DNA from: Methanocorpusculum sp.
GTDB taxonomy: Archaea; Halobacteriota; Methanomicrobia; Methanomicrobiales; Methanocorpusculaceae
Reading direction: 5' to 3'
Length of the DNA: 15,739 nt
Assembly: GCA_029987395.1 (NCBI GenBank)
Contig: DALTVX010000125.1
Span: 1 to 15,739, forward strand
This document shows, one piece after another, positions 1 to 6,698 of the stretch. The stretch's first letter is position 1; every line of letters starts with the position of its first letter. The position numbers and the translations under genes are program-made. The notes under the pieces were generated by a model, which had not been told where the DNA came from, ran no database searches, and was given only the letters and a program-made list of their open reading frames with translations.

Positions 1-806
1 GTGGCATTCGCCCACTCCTCGGTGAAGGAGATGTATCCTATGGGGGCGTCCACCCAGACATAACAGACGAGGTCGTCACATCCGGGGAACTTGACGCCCC
101 AGTCCATCATTCGCGTGATACACCAGTCTTTAAGTTCGTTCTCGACCCAACCGAGCGCATAGTTTCTTGCGTTGAGGGTCCCGCCAAGTTTGGGCAAGTA
201 CTCTAAGAGGTAGTCCTGGAAGCTGCTGAGCTTGAAGTAGTAATGTTTCTGCTCGCGAAGTTCGGCTTTTGTTCCGCAGGTGGCGCATTCTGGTTCGAGG
301 AGTTCTCCGGGTTCGAGGTGGCGGCCGCATCCTGAGTCGCATTCGTCGCCTCGTGCGTGTTTTCCGCAGTAAGGGCAGGTCCCTTCGACATATCGGTCGG
401 GAAGGAACCGTTTGCATTTTACACAGTAGCTTTGCTGGATGGTCTTTTCGTAGACGTATCCGCGGTCGATGAGGGTCTGGAGGATGGAGGTGGTCCGGTG
501 GTGATTTGTCGGATCATCGGTCATGCCGAATCGGTCGAACTCGATGCCCATGGATTTGAAGACGGCATCGAAGTGGGTATGGTACTGTTCGGATACGGCA
601 CGGGGGCTGGTTTTTTCGGCTTCTGCAGTTACGACGATGGGTGTTCCGTGGTTGTCGGATCCGCAGATGAAGACGATGTCGTCGCCGAGTCGCCGGAGGT
701 AGCGCACATAAAAGTCGCCTGGGACGTACGTCCGAAGGTGCCCGAAGTGGCAAAACCCATTTGTATAGGGCAGGCCGCACGTAACGACTGTGGGCTTATT
801 GGTCAT
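1..806 (-). CDS. metG: methionyl-tRNA synthetase, N-terminal part (runs off left edge)
   Basis: Charges tRNA-Met with methionine in the cytoplasm. About 268 residues are visible from an ATG at 806 to the window edge with no internal stop. The class I signature appears as PYTNGFCHFGHL (HFGH at residues 20-23, in place of the usual HIGH). It is followed by VFICGSDNHGTP, typical of the MetRS catalytic domain. Four Cys pairs at about residues 128/131, 144/147, 156/160 and 174/177 form the two zinc knuckles of the connective-peptide insert seen in archaeal MetRS. The distal WVDAPIGYISF motif is near the edge; the KMSKS loop and anticodon domain lie outside the window. No Shine-Dalgarno sequence precedes the ATG, and a TATA-like element lies about 29 bases upstream, suggesting a leaderless transcript separate from sepS. 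Identity is confident; only completeness is unknown. Confidence 0.93.
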   Translation of the reverse strand, partial: MTNKPTVVTCGLPYTNGFCHFGHLRTYVPGDFYVRYLRRLGDDIVFICGSDNHGTPIVVTAEAEKTSPRAVSEQYHTHFDAVFKSMGIEFDRFGMTDDPTNHHRTTSILQTLIDRGYVYEKTIQQSYCVKCKRFLPDRYVEGTCPYCGKHARGDECDSGCGRHLEPGELLEPECATCGTKAELREQKHYYFKLSSFQDYLLEYLPKLGGTLNARNYALGWVENELKDWCITRMMDWGVKFPGCDDLVCYVWVDAPIGYISFTEEWANA

Positions 807-830
807 GAATTACTATTTGGTGGGGATGGG

Positions 831-838
831 TATTAAAT
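831..838 (-). promoter_or_regulatory. TATA-like box, probable leaderless metG promoter
   Basis: Read on the minus strand, ATTTAATA is centred about 29 bases upstream of the metG ATG (806). This is about the distance from an archaeal TATA box to a transcription start, so the mRNA would begin at or very near the start codon. The absence of any purine-rich ribosome site before the ATG agrees with this. It is assigned by position and composition only. Confidence 0.4.
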
Positions 839-909
839 CCTTGATTTGCGGGCTGGCCCTTTAGGGGCGGGTTGGATGCGAAGCGAGGGTCGTAGACCCG
901 AGTCGGAGA

Positions 910-926
910 GCAAGGCTTTGCCTTGC
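910..926. repeat. Perfect hairpin, 7-bp stem, TTT loop
   Basis: GCAAGGC, TTT, GCCTTGC. It shares the outer GCAA/TTGC base pairs with the hairpins at 996-1012 and 1015-1036, while the inner pairs differ but stay complementary. Confidence 0.75.
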
Positions 927-995
927 GAACAAGCGAAGCGAAGCAGACGATCTCAGTTGAGGCGGGGCGGGCTCGATGAGCACGGCCTCAGCCGA

Positions 996-1012
996 GCAAA
1001 TCTCAGATTTGC
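996..1012. repeat. Perfect inverted repeat, 8-bp arms around one base
   Basis: GCAAATCT, C, AGATTTGC. Flanks are GA before the left arm and GAGC after the right arm. It has the same outer GCAA/TTGC pairs as the neighbouring hairpins with a different inner stem. Confidence 0.75.
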
Positions 1013-1014
1013 GA

Positions 1015-1036
1015 GCAAGTTTTGAAGGAAACTTGC
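1015..1036. repeat. Perfect hairpin, 8-bp stem, 6-base loop
   Basis: GCAAGTTT, TGAAGG, AAACTTGC, followed by GAG. It starts only two bases after the hairpin at 996-1012 and again keeps the outer GCAA/TTGC pairing with changed inner pairs. Confidence 0.75.
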
Positions 1037-1125
1037 GAGTGAGGGTTGGAGGGGGCGGGCTGGATGCGAGCGAAGCGAAGCAGACAACCTCAGCTGAGCA
1101 AAAATCCCGTACACGAAACAGAAGT

Positions 1126-1143
1126 ACAAAAAAAAGAAGAATA
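1126..1143 (-). terminator. Poly-T terminator of the mobB-taw1-sepS unit
   Basis: Just after the sepS stop codon the minus strand reads TTCTTCTTTTTTTTGTAC, with eight consecutive T. Archaeal RNA polymerase terminates at such oligo-T tracts without needing a hairpin. Confidence 0.6.
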
Positions 1144-1151
1144 GATTTACA

Positions 1152-2732
1152 TCACAGAATCTTTGACGTGATCGTCATAAAGACCGGACCACGAAGATCG
1201 AGTTTCTTTTTATTATCAGTGATATACCGCATAACGAACTCCTCGATCTTCAGGTTCACATCGCTAGGGTGTTTTGACATCTTCACCTGAACGCTTGTTC
1301 CCTCGCCAACTCGTGCCGCCTCTTCGATTCGTGAGACCGCCAGATTTGCCGCAGCAAAGAGGAAGGAGATACCGACCGGAACTCCTTCTGCTCTCACGTC
1401 AGCATACTTTTCGGTATCAGGCACGCCAAGAACTGCGCCATTTCGAACATAGATCTCGTTCAAAGCTGCAGGGCCGAGAAGGCTTGAGTTCTCCTCAGGC
1501 TCCTCCACAGATATCTCCACCTTGTGTCCAAACAGTTCTCCAGTCCAGGCAGAGAACGCACACGGGGATTTGTCCGTTGCATGTGCGGCCGCCATTTCCA
1601 TAACTGCCCGTACTGCCCGCCGTCCTTCTATGGTCTGGGCCTCCTCCTTCAGTCCGATACCTTTCGTAAGTTCCGTATCCGTATACACGGGCGGATAGAG
1701 TTGAGCAAAGGAAAGTTTTCGTACATCCGCGGCCTCGGTGAGAACCATCGCAAGACGTTCAACGCCCATACCAAGATTCATCACCGGCACGCCGACCCCG
1801 TATTCTGCGAGAGCCGCCGGAGAGTAGATACCAAACGTTGCGACCTCGACCCAGCCGTGAACTGGATGTTTCCCATACACCTCGGTCTGTGTCTCGGGCA
1901 TATAATATTTCGAACGTTTTTCATCAGGCTGGAACTTGAACTCGGTAAATCCGAATGCGGAAAGAAGTCCTTCGGCAACTGCCTTTCCCTCCTCGATCGT
2001 GACATCTTCCCCTGCTACGATACAGGAAGCCGAGTGATATGTCCGAAGATGGGTCGCGTCCTCCTCCTGTTCGCGGCGGAAACATCTGTCGATCGAGAAC
2101 ATGCGGATCGGCATCGGCTTTTTGTCCCACATCTGGGCAAGTGAAATAAACCAGCCGCTGGTCATATGGGAGCGAAGTGTTGTTCGGGATGATTCCGGGG
2201 CAAGCTCCTTGAACTCAGGGAAGACGGTGTCGAGAATGTGAACGACCACGCCGTCGTCCACGCCTAAAGCGACCGACATCTCATGAGTCAGATCATCCCC
2301 ATCGAACTTGCCTTTCTTATAGGCATGCAGACACTTCATCAGCTTTTCTTCTGTACCTTCCGCAAGAGGTGCCTGAGTGATTTTTGAGATCTCGTCAAGA
2401 CGTTCTTTGGATATGCCCACGTTTGGACGCGGCAGACCGCCGACATAATAGACGCGATCTAAAACTGCGGCGGCTTCCGGGCCGAACTGGCGGTAGACGT
2501 CCTGCTCATCGATGAACACTGGCACCATCGCTTCATCAAAGCCCATCGACATATAGGCTGCCCGAAGACGGGCTATCGTGTCAAAGATAGGGTGGGCTTT
2601 TGCTCGGCGATACGCATAACGCGGATAGATTTTTGTCGATCCCGGGGGGGTGATAACTGAAGGTCCGGCATGCCAGGCACCCTCGAAATCGGTTTTTCTG
2701 CGTTCCTTGAACTCCTCAATATCGAATTTCAT
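1152..2732 (-). CDS. sepS: O-phosphoseryl-tRNA(Cys) synthetase (SepRS)
   Basis: Ligates O-phosphoserine to tRNA-Cys. SepCysS then converts this to Cys-tRNA, the route used by methanogens lacking or supplementing CysRS. The product is 526 residues, about the family length. It is a class II synthetase: motif 2 lies around residues 208-236 (FSIDRCFRREQEEDATHLRT, then YHSAS) and motif 3 is GMGVERLAM at 321-329. T191, S234 and S236 sit where the family binds the phosphate of phosphoserine (by comparison with remembered SepRS structures). The C-terminal half is the tRNA-Cys anticodon-binding part. The chosen start is the ATG at 2732, whose ATGA overlaps the taw1 stop; an in-frame TTG at 2750 would add only six residues. 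It is the last gene of its unit, followed by poly-T. Confidence 0.96.
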   Translation of the reverse strand: MKFDIEEFKERRKTDFEGAWHAGPSVITPPGSTKIYPRYAYRRAKAHPIFDTIARLRAAYMSMGFDEAMVPVFIDEQDVYRQFGPEAAAVLDRVYYVGGLPRPNVGISKERLDEISKITQAPLAEGTEEKLMKCLHAYKKGKFDGDDLTHEMSVALGVDDGVVVHILDTVFPEFKELAPESSRTTLRSHMTSGWFISLAQMWDKKPMPIRMFSIDRCFRREQEEDATHLRTYHSASCIVAGEDVTIEEGKAVAEGLLSAFGFTEFKFQPDEKRSKYYMPETQTEVYGKHPVHGWVEVATFGIYSPAALAEYGVGVPVMNLGMGVERLAMVLTEAADVRKLSFAQLYPPVYTDTELTKGIGLKEEAQTIEGRRAVRAVMEMAAAHATDKSPCAFSAWTGELFGHKVEISVEEPEENSSLLGPAALNEIYVRNGAVLGVPDTEKYADVRAEGVPVGISFLFAAANLAVSRIEEAARVGEGTSVQVKMSKHPSDVNLKIEEFVMRYITDNKKKLDLRGPVFMTITSKIL

Positions 2733-3667
2733 GGTTTTCTCTTCAGACAAACAACGCGGCTTGGCGCGTTTTCATCCATGATTGTATAATTACAAAGTTG
2801 GGCAACACGTGCGGCGAAACTTCGAATGATCTCCATGTCGGGGACATGCATTTCTGTTAATCTCATTCGACTGTATCCCAAATACATGTATCCCTTTACT
2901 TCAACAAAGAGCGGCTGTGCTTTTTCGATCATCTTGGCAAAACCTTCCTCATCTGTGTCATTGAACCCCTTGACCACCGTGATCCGAATAGCAGTTCTGA
3001 TGCCTTCCTCCTCCTCTTTTTTTCGAAGAAGGGAAAGGGATCTTTGGATATTTTCCCACATGATCGCCGGGTCACCGATCGGGCGACAGATCTTTTCATA
3101 GGAGGAAAGATCCACGGCATCGAGGGAGAGATACAACTGACTTGGGCGGATCCTTTCGATCATCGAAGGGATGGTGCCGTTTGAAACAACGAACACACTG
3201 TTCTTCGGGTCTTTCCTAAGAAGTTCGACCAGCTCAGGTAATTTTGAGTAGAGCGTTGGTTCTCCTGAAAGGGAGAGTGCATATTGGGTCGGGTGTTCGG
3301 TCGCCTCCTCCCATCTTGCTGGATCCGTGTACGGTTTGTCTCCAGAAAGCCCTTTTTTTTGCATTTTTGGAAGAGCGGCAACGATCTCTTCAGGGGAGAG
3401 TTCGATCTCAGACTCGATCTCGTGCTCCATGGACCTCCAGCAGAAAAGACATCGCTGATTGCAGCGAAGAGTCGGCGTCATCTGAACGCATTTCCAGGTA
3501 TCGATGCCGTAAAACTGATTTTTATAACAGGAATCCCCCCCTCGAAGTGCACGTTTACACCACAGACATGGTTTGACGGCGGCAGATGCTCCTTTGGCTA
3601 TGAAATTATATCCCTGTCGGTGAAGGGAGGTTGTCGGTGTTGTTGAGGGAGAGCGTTTTCTTGGCAT
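2729..3667 (-). CDS. taw1: 4-demethylwyosine synthase Taw1 (archaeal TYW1), radical SAM
   Basis: Makes the tricyclic base 4-demethylwyosine at G37 of tRNA-Phe from N1-methylguanosine and pyruvate. The product is 312 residues from ATG 3667. The radical SAM cluster motif C69-x3-C73-x2-C76 (RCNQRCLFCW) is clear. Three upstream cysteines, C34, C47 and C60, are spaced 13 and 13 residues apart, matching the ligands of the second [4Fe-4S] cluster known in TYW1. LSLSGEPTLY is the family's glycine-rich motif. An in-frame TTG at 3676 overlaps the mobB stop and would add three residues, so the start is uncertain by that much. The gene lies five bases after mobB, and its stop overlaps the sepS start. The flavodoxin domain of eukaryotic TYW1 is absent, as usual in archaea. 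Confidence 0.94.
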   Translation of the reverse strand: MPRKRSPSTTPTTSLHRQGYNFIAKGASAAVKPCLWCKRALRGGDSCYKNQFYGIDTWKCVQMTPTLRCNQRCLFCWRSMEHEIESEIELSPEEIVAALPKMQKKGLSGDKPYTDPARWEEATEHPTQYALSLSGEPTLYSKLPELVELLRKDPKNSVFVVSNGTIPSMIERIRPSQLYLSLDAVDLSSYEKICRPIGDPAIMWENIQRSLSLLRKKEEEEGIRTAIRITVVKGFNDTDEEGFAKMIEKAQPLFVEVKGYMYLGYSRMRLTEMHVPDMEIIRSFAARVAQLCNYTIMDENAPSRVVCLKRKP

Positions 3668-3672
3668 GTCGA

Positions 3673-4095
3673 TCAACGTCTTGAAACATATTCATCAAAC
3701 AGATCGCGTGCCGCAAAGAGTTCCTCAACGCTTGGATCGGTCAGGATACAATTTTTCGCAGAAAGATCACCAAGAACCGCGCAGGAGAAACTTTCATCTT
3801 TGAATCCCTCAACAACGGCATAATCATACCCCATCCATGCATAAAAATCAAGAATAAGATAGACGTCTGTCCCTCGCAGAGTCAGTACGGTTTTTTCTGC
3901 ATCGATCCCGGCCCCGCAGGTTGCACCCGCATCATAATGGACCGTCGTGTCTTTTCCCGGCGGTAGTTCCCAGATGTGGTGGCCCATATGTTTTATGGTA
4001 CAAACCGTGCTCACCTTCGCCAGAAGAGGAACAAGCTTTGTAACGAGCGTAGTTTTTCCAGAATTCGAATGACCTATGATATTGATGACCCGCAT
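3673..4095 (-). CDS. mobB: MobB-like molybdopterin-guanine dinucleotide biosynthesis GTPase
   Basis: A small P-loop protein of 140 residues that assists attachment of GMP to molybdopterin, giving the dinucleotide cofactor used by enzymes such as formylmethanofuran dehydrogenase. The Walker A loop GHSNSGKTT is at residues 8-16. It is followed by TIKHMGHH, typical of MobB, and the Walker B-like strand YDYAVVEGFKD carries the MobB 'VEGxK' signature. Length is a little short of bacterial MobB (about 170). It is first in the unit with taw1 and sepS, and divergent from the Mo/W-dependent fwdDB gene, which fits a cofactor role. The start is an ATG with no strong ribosome site, so translation may be leaderless. 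Confidence 0.9.
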   Translation of the reverse strand: MRVINIIGHSNSGKTTLVTKLVPLLAKVSTVCTIKHMGHHIWELPPGKDTTVHYDAGATCGAGIDAEKTVLTLRGTDVYLILDFYAWMGYDYAVVEGFKDESFSCAVLGDLSAKNCILTDPSVEELFAARDLFDEYVSRR

Positions 4096-4182
4096 ATGTA
4101 TCTATAATGTCTTACGTAAGATGGATTTATTACTTTGTACAAGAAACATAGGTTTACATTTAGATAGTGGAGATAGTTACAT
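4096..4182. promoter_or_regulatory. Divergent promoter region, mobB / fwdDB
   Basis: These 87 bases separate mobB (minus) from the fwdDB fusion (plus). AT-rich GGATTTATTACTT (about 4123-4135) could serve as a TATA element for the plus gene, leaving a leader of about 30 bases. That leader would include the ribosome site GGAGAT at 4169-4174, eight bases before the ATG. On the minus strand the same AT block lies about 25-35 bases from the mobB ATG. A perfect 12-base palindrome lies inside (listed separately). The promoter elements are inferred from position. Confidence 0.5.
4110..4121. promoter_or_regulatory. Perfect 12-bp palindrome TCTTACGTAAGA, candidate operator
   Basis: A fully self-complementary 12-mer lies between the divergent starts, 15 bases from mobB and 61 bases from fwdDB. 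An 8-bp palindrome, TTGTACAA, follows at 4135-4142. Position between a cofactor gene and a Mo/W enzyme gene suggests a regulator site, but no known consensus was matched. Confidence 0.35.
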
Positions 4183-5907
4183 ATGAAATTGATGATGAGT
4201 AGTGGTCGTACAGCAGAACAGGGGGCACAGTTGTACTATAAGGACGGGACAGAATATTCGATAGAAACGTCCTACTGTTTTTTACACCCTATGGACGCCA
4301 TGAAGATCGGTGTCGAGGAGGGAGAACATGTTCTTATTACAAGCGAGACAGGTAAAACTGTTTTTTCCGTCCGGGAGTCGCCGGAAACACCCAAAGGTGT
4401 TGTTTTCCTTCCCTGCGGACCGTTTGCCAATTTTATTCTGCATTCAAAGACGCATTCGACCGGGGCCCCGGATTTTAAAGGGATGCCGGTCGAGGTAGAG
4501 CCGACCGATCTACCTTTGGTATCTGCATGGGATCTGATGGAGGAGTTGGGGGGACTCAGATATGAGGTCCCGCCAAACATCGTTCTCCCGGGGGTAGAAC
4601 AAGGTGAGAAGATCGTCAAAAATGCCGCCTGTCCGCTTTGCGGGTGTCTTTGTGATGATATCGAACTTCATGTCAAGGACGGGGTCATCACCGAGGTGAT
4701 CAACGGATGCGGGCTTTCTTCCGGAAAGTTCTGTTCGAACGGCAGGATGATCACCCCGATCGAACGAGATGGGGATTCCTGGCGCGAAACGGATTTTGAT
4801 TCTGCTATCAAAAAAGCAGCAGAGATGTTTGCCCATGCAAAACGCCCGCTGTTTTACGGCTGGGCCGGGACGTCTACTGAGGCAATGCACGTAGGTCTTC
4901 AGATCGCCGAGGAGATAGGCGCCGTGATGGATAACTGCTCGTCAGAATGTCATGGTCCAACCATCATGGCGGTTCAAGAGGTGGGTCACCCCGGATGCAC
5001 TCTCGGTCAGATCAAAAATCGTGCCGATGTTATCGTTTACTGGGGCTGCAATCCGATCGCGGCACATCCCCGTCACCTTTCCCGATACTCGACGTATGCG
5101 ACCGGCGCTTTCCGTCCGGAAGGACGAAGTGACCGTACCTTGATCGTGATTGATATCCGGGAGACGGATACCGCAAAGCTCGCGGATATTTTTGTGCAGG
5201 TGAACCCGGGCGGTGACTTTGCGCTCTTTAATGCTCTTAGAGCGATCGTTCGCGGAGAACGCGATGTGATCCCCGACAATGTTGCCGGTGTTGAAAGAAA
5301 CGTGATCTTCAAAATAGCAGACATTTTGCTTTCCGCAAAATTCGGCTCTTTCTTTACCGGGATCGGGCTCACACAGTCCCGGGGTAAATACAAAAACGTT
5401 CGGGCAGGGATCGAGCTGGTGGATGAACTCAACCGGCACACGAAGTACACGCTGACCCCACTCCGAGGTCACTGGAATGTGGATGGAACAAACCAGATGT
5501 TCTCTCTTGTTGCCGGGTATCCGTATGCCGTTGATTACTCAAGAGGGATCGTGCATTATAATCCTGGAGAGACGAGCGGGGTGGACATTCTCGCCAAAAA
5601 GGAGGCGGACGCGGTTTTAATTCTTGGGACCGATCTTGGGGCACACTTCCCAAGAGAGACGGTCGAGCACCTCGCACGTATCAATACCGTAGTGATCGAT
5701 CCGTTCATCTCGCTTTCGACCGCGATCGCAAAACTGCATATTCCGGTTGCCGCGGTGGGCATCGATGCAGAAGGAACGGCATACCGGCTTGACGGCGTTC
5801 CGATTCACGTAAAAAAGGTTTTTACCACAGATATGCTCTCAGATGAAGAGGTCCTGAAAAAGATATTAACAGAGATCCGAAGGATGAAAGCTGAAGAATC
5901 AGCATAA
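4183..5907 (+). CDS. fwdB: Formylmethanofuran dehydrogenase subunit D-B fusion (FwdD + FwdB)
   Basis: Catalytic, Mo/W-pterin subunit of the enzyme that reduces CO2 to formate on the way to formylmethanofuran, the first step of methanogenesis. It has 574 residues in one uninterrupted frame. Residues 1 to about 125 match the molybdopterin-dinucleotide-binding FwdD subunit (SGRTAEQGAQLYYK; VVFLPCGPFANF). From about residue 138 FwdB begins: C150-x2-C153-x3-C157-x26-C184 ligates a [4Fe-4S] cluster, and C256 in NCSSECHGPT is the metal ligand. It is coded TGT, so it is not selenocysteine. VIVYWGCNPIAAHPRH and the late LILGTDLGAHFPRE are further FwdB motifs. D and B are separate genes in the well-studied Methanothermobacter tungsten operon. 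It is expressed alone, divergent from mobB; fwdA and fwdC lie elsewhere in this window. Confidence 0.93.
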   Translation: MKLMMSSGRTAEQGAQLYYKDGTEYSIETSYCFLHPMDAMKIGVEEGEHVLITSETGKTVFSVRESPETPKGVVFLPCGPFANFILHSKTHSTGAPDFKGMPVEVEPTDLPLVSAWDLMEELGGLRYEVPPNIVLPGVEQGEKIVKNAACPLCGCLCDDIELHVKDGVITEVINGCGLSSGKFCSNGRMITPIERDGDSWRETDFDSAIKKAAEMFAHAKRPLFYGWAGTSTEAMHVGLQIAEEIGAVMDNCSSECHGPTIMAVQEVGHPGCTLGQIKNRADVIVYWGCNPIAAHPRHLSRYSTYATGAFRPEGRSDRTLIVIDIRETDTAKLADIFVQVNPGGDFALFNALRAIVRGERDVIPDNVAGVERNVIFKIADILLSAKFGSFFTGIGLTQSRGKYKNVRAGIELVDELNRHTKYTLTPLRGHWNVDGTNQMFSLVAGYPYAVDYSRGIVHYNPGETSGVDILAKKEADAVLILGTDLGAHFPRETVEHLARINTVVIDPFISLSTAIAKLHIPVAAVGIDAEGTAYRLDGVPIHVKKVFTTDMLSDEEVLKKILTEIRRMKAEESA

Positions 5908-5924
5908 TCTCTCTTTTTTTATTT
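5908..5924 (+). terminator. Poly-T terminator after fwdDB
   Basis: Immediately after the TAA stop the plus strand reads TCTCTCTTTTTTTATTTG, with seven consecutive T. The next gene is convergent, so a termination site is expected here. Confidence 0.55.
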
Positions 5925-5968
5925 GATCTATATCGTCTGCCTCTGAGTAGAGTCAGAAAATGTGACCT

Positions 5969-6562
5969 CTACCGTTTTCCGGCAAAAGTGGGTCGACTCG
6001 TGTACTTAGGTAATTTCTCTTTAAGGATTCTCATAACATCATCTGCGGTGTCTACGCCAAACACGCAGTCGTCCGGGATATCCGGATATCGTGGTTTATC
6101 ATCGATCTTATTGTCGGCCATAAGAGCACCCCAATCAGAGAAAATCCCCTTTGTTCTCACGACATCCGGCACCCGGTACGCCATGATAAGTCGGTGCATG
6201 ACCCATGCATACGAAAGTTCAGAAAGGGTCCCTGACCCCCCTCCAATTGCAATTACCGCGTCCGTATTTGCCACGATGAAGTTTCGTGCATGATCGAGTC
6301 CGGTCGCGATCACGATATCAGTATACGAATTTGCCTGAGCAGGATCATTGCCCGGCAAAACCGCGATAACATCCCCTTCTTTATAGAGAGTGGAGGCATG
6401 TGCCCCGCGGGAAACGGCTTCCATCACGCCGCCAAGCCCGCCGGACAATACCCGATATCCGTTTGAAACAAGGGCATTTCCAAGAGAAAATGCAAACTGC
6501 TCTTTAGCGCACCCTGGTTTTAGGGCTGCGTCTCCGATAACAGAAATAACCGGTCTTCTCAT
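5969..6562 (-). CDS. LOG / TIGR00725-type Rossmann-fold nucleotide-binding protein
   Basis: The 197-residue product belongs to the lysine-decarboxylase-like (LOG) fold family. The N-terminal strand VISVIGDAAL is followed by the conserved GGLGGVMEAVSRGA (residues 41-54) and GGGSGTLSEL (107-116), where better-known LOG phosphoribohydrolases read PGGxGTxxE. The E115 of that motif is present. Some relatives cleave nucleoside 5'-monophosphates to free bases; the substrate here is unknown. The gene is convergent with fwdDB and divergent from modA, so it is probably a single-gene unit. No ribosome site precedes the ATG; the 11-base GTATACTATAC inverted repeat lies just upstream (6567-6577). Nothing links it firmly to molybdenum metabolism except position. 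Confidence 0.75.
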   Translation of the reverse strand: MRRPVISVIGDAALKPGCAKEQFAFSLGNALVSNGYRVLSGGLGGVMEAVSRGAHASTLYKEGDVIAVLPGNDPAQANSYTDIVIATGLDHARNFIVANTDAVIAIGGGSGTLSELSYAWVMHRLIMAYRVPDVVRTKGIFSDWGALMADNKIDDKPRYPDIPDDCVFGVDTADDVMRILKEKLPKYTSRPTFAGKR

Positions 6563-6698
6563 AATGGTATACTATACGTCGTCTGGTGAGATGAAGATTT
6601 AGACCAGCACTTTTTTCTCATTTAGTTTAATTAATTAAATTAACTTATTTAACTAGTGTTTAATATCTTTCCAAACTAAGGATAAGAAGGAATTATTT
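6563..6698. promoter_or_regulatory. Divergent regulatory region between the LOG gene and modABC
   Basis: These 136 bases are strikingly AT-rich in the middle. They hold a perfect 14-base palindrome TTTAATTAATTAAA (6626-6639) and an imperfect inverted repeat, ATTTAAC then GTTTAAT (6647-6664, 6 of 9 pairs). TTATTTAA (6645-6652) or TTTAATAT (6659-6666) could be the modA TATA box. AGAAGGA at 6685-6691 is the modA ribosome site. One of the inverted repeats may bind a molybdate- or tungstate-sensing regulator of the ModE type; this is inference from position. Confidence 0.45.

Larger units (their letters stand above)
864..1099. repeat. Array of modular GC-rich repeats with compact hairpins
   Basis: A 17-base head, GGGGCGGG(T/C)T(G/C)GATG(C/A)G, occurs three times in direct orientation at 864, 964 and 1052. 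A second module, GCGAAGCGAAGCAGAC, occurs at about 933-948 and 1070-1085. Each copy is followed a few bases later by a near-palindrome of the form CTCAG(T/C)(T/C)GAG, at 952-961 and 1089-1098; a third such element, CTCAGCCGAG, is at 987-996. Perfect hairpins lie between these modules at 887-899, 910-926, 996-1012 and 1015-1036. Copies are too irregular for a CRISPR and there is no ORF. It may be a dispersed intergenic repeat family or a structured RNA; the function is unknown. Confidence 0.7.
807..1151. other. 345-base gene-free stretch between sepS and metG
   Basis: No convincing gene is present: ORFs crossing it are short and have arginine- and serine-rich, unstructured translations. From the sepS side it holds a minus-strand poly-T terminator (about 1126-1143), then a GC-rich zone of repeated modules with four compact perfect hairpins (about 864-1099), then AT-richer sequence with a TATA-like box before metG. 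Direct repeats and hairpins are listed separately. Confidence 0.8.

Noticed and set aside
357..836. Plus-strand ORF of 159 residues antisense to metG
   Set aside because: It lies wholly opposite a clear MetRS frame with zinc knuckles and catalytic motifs, has no recognisable domain, and fits a shadow of GC-rich antisense codons.
864..1099. CRISPR-like array
   Set aside because: The repeated modules are of different lengths and spacing (100 and 88 bases between heads), the intervening sequences share hairpin parts, and no cas gene is in view.
976..1290. Plus-strand ORF of 104 residues over the hairpin region
   Set aside because: Its first part is translated repeat sequence and the rest is antisense to the sepS end; no ribosome site and no family resemblance.
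2733..2750. TTG start for sepS six codons upstream
   Set aside because: The ATG at 2732 forms a typical ATGA overlap with taw1 and gives the expected MKFDIEEF-type N-terminus.
4945..4960. Selenocysteine at the metal-ligand position of FwdB
   Set aside because: The codon at C256 is TGT, not TGA, so this is the cysteine form of the enzyme.
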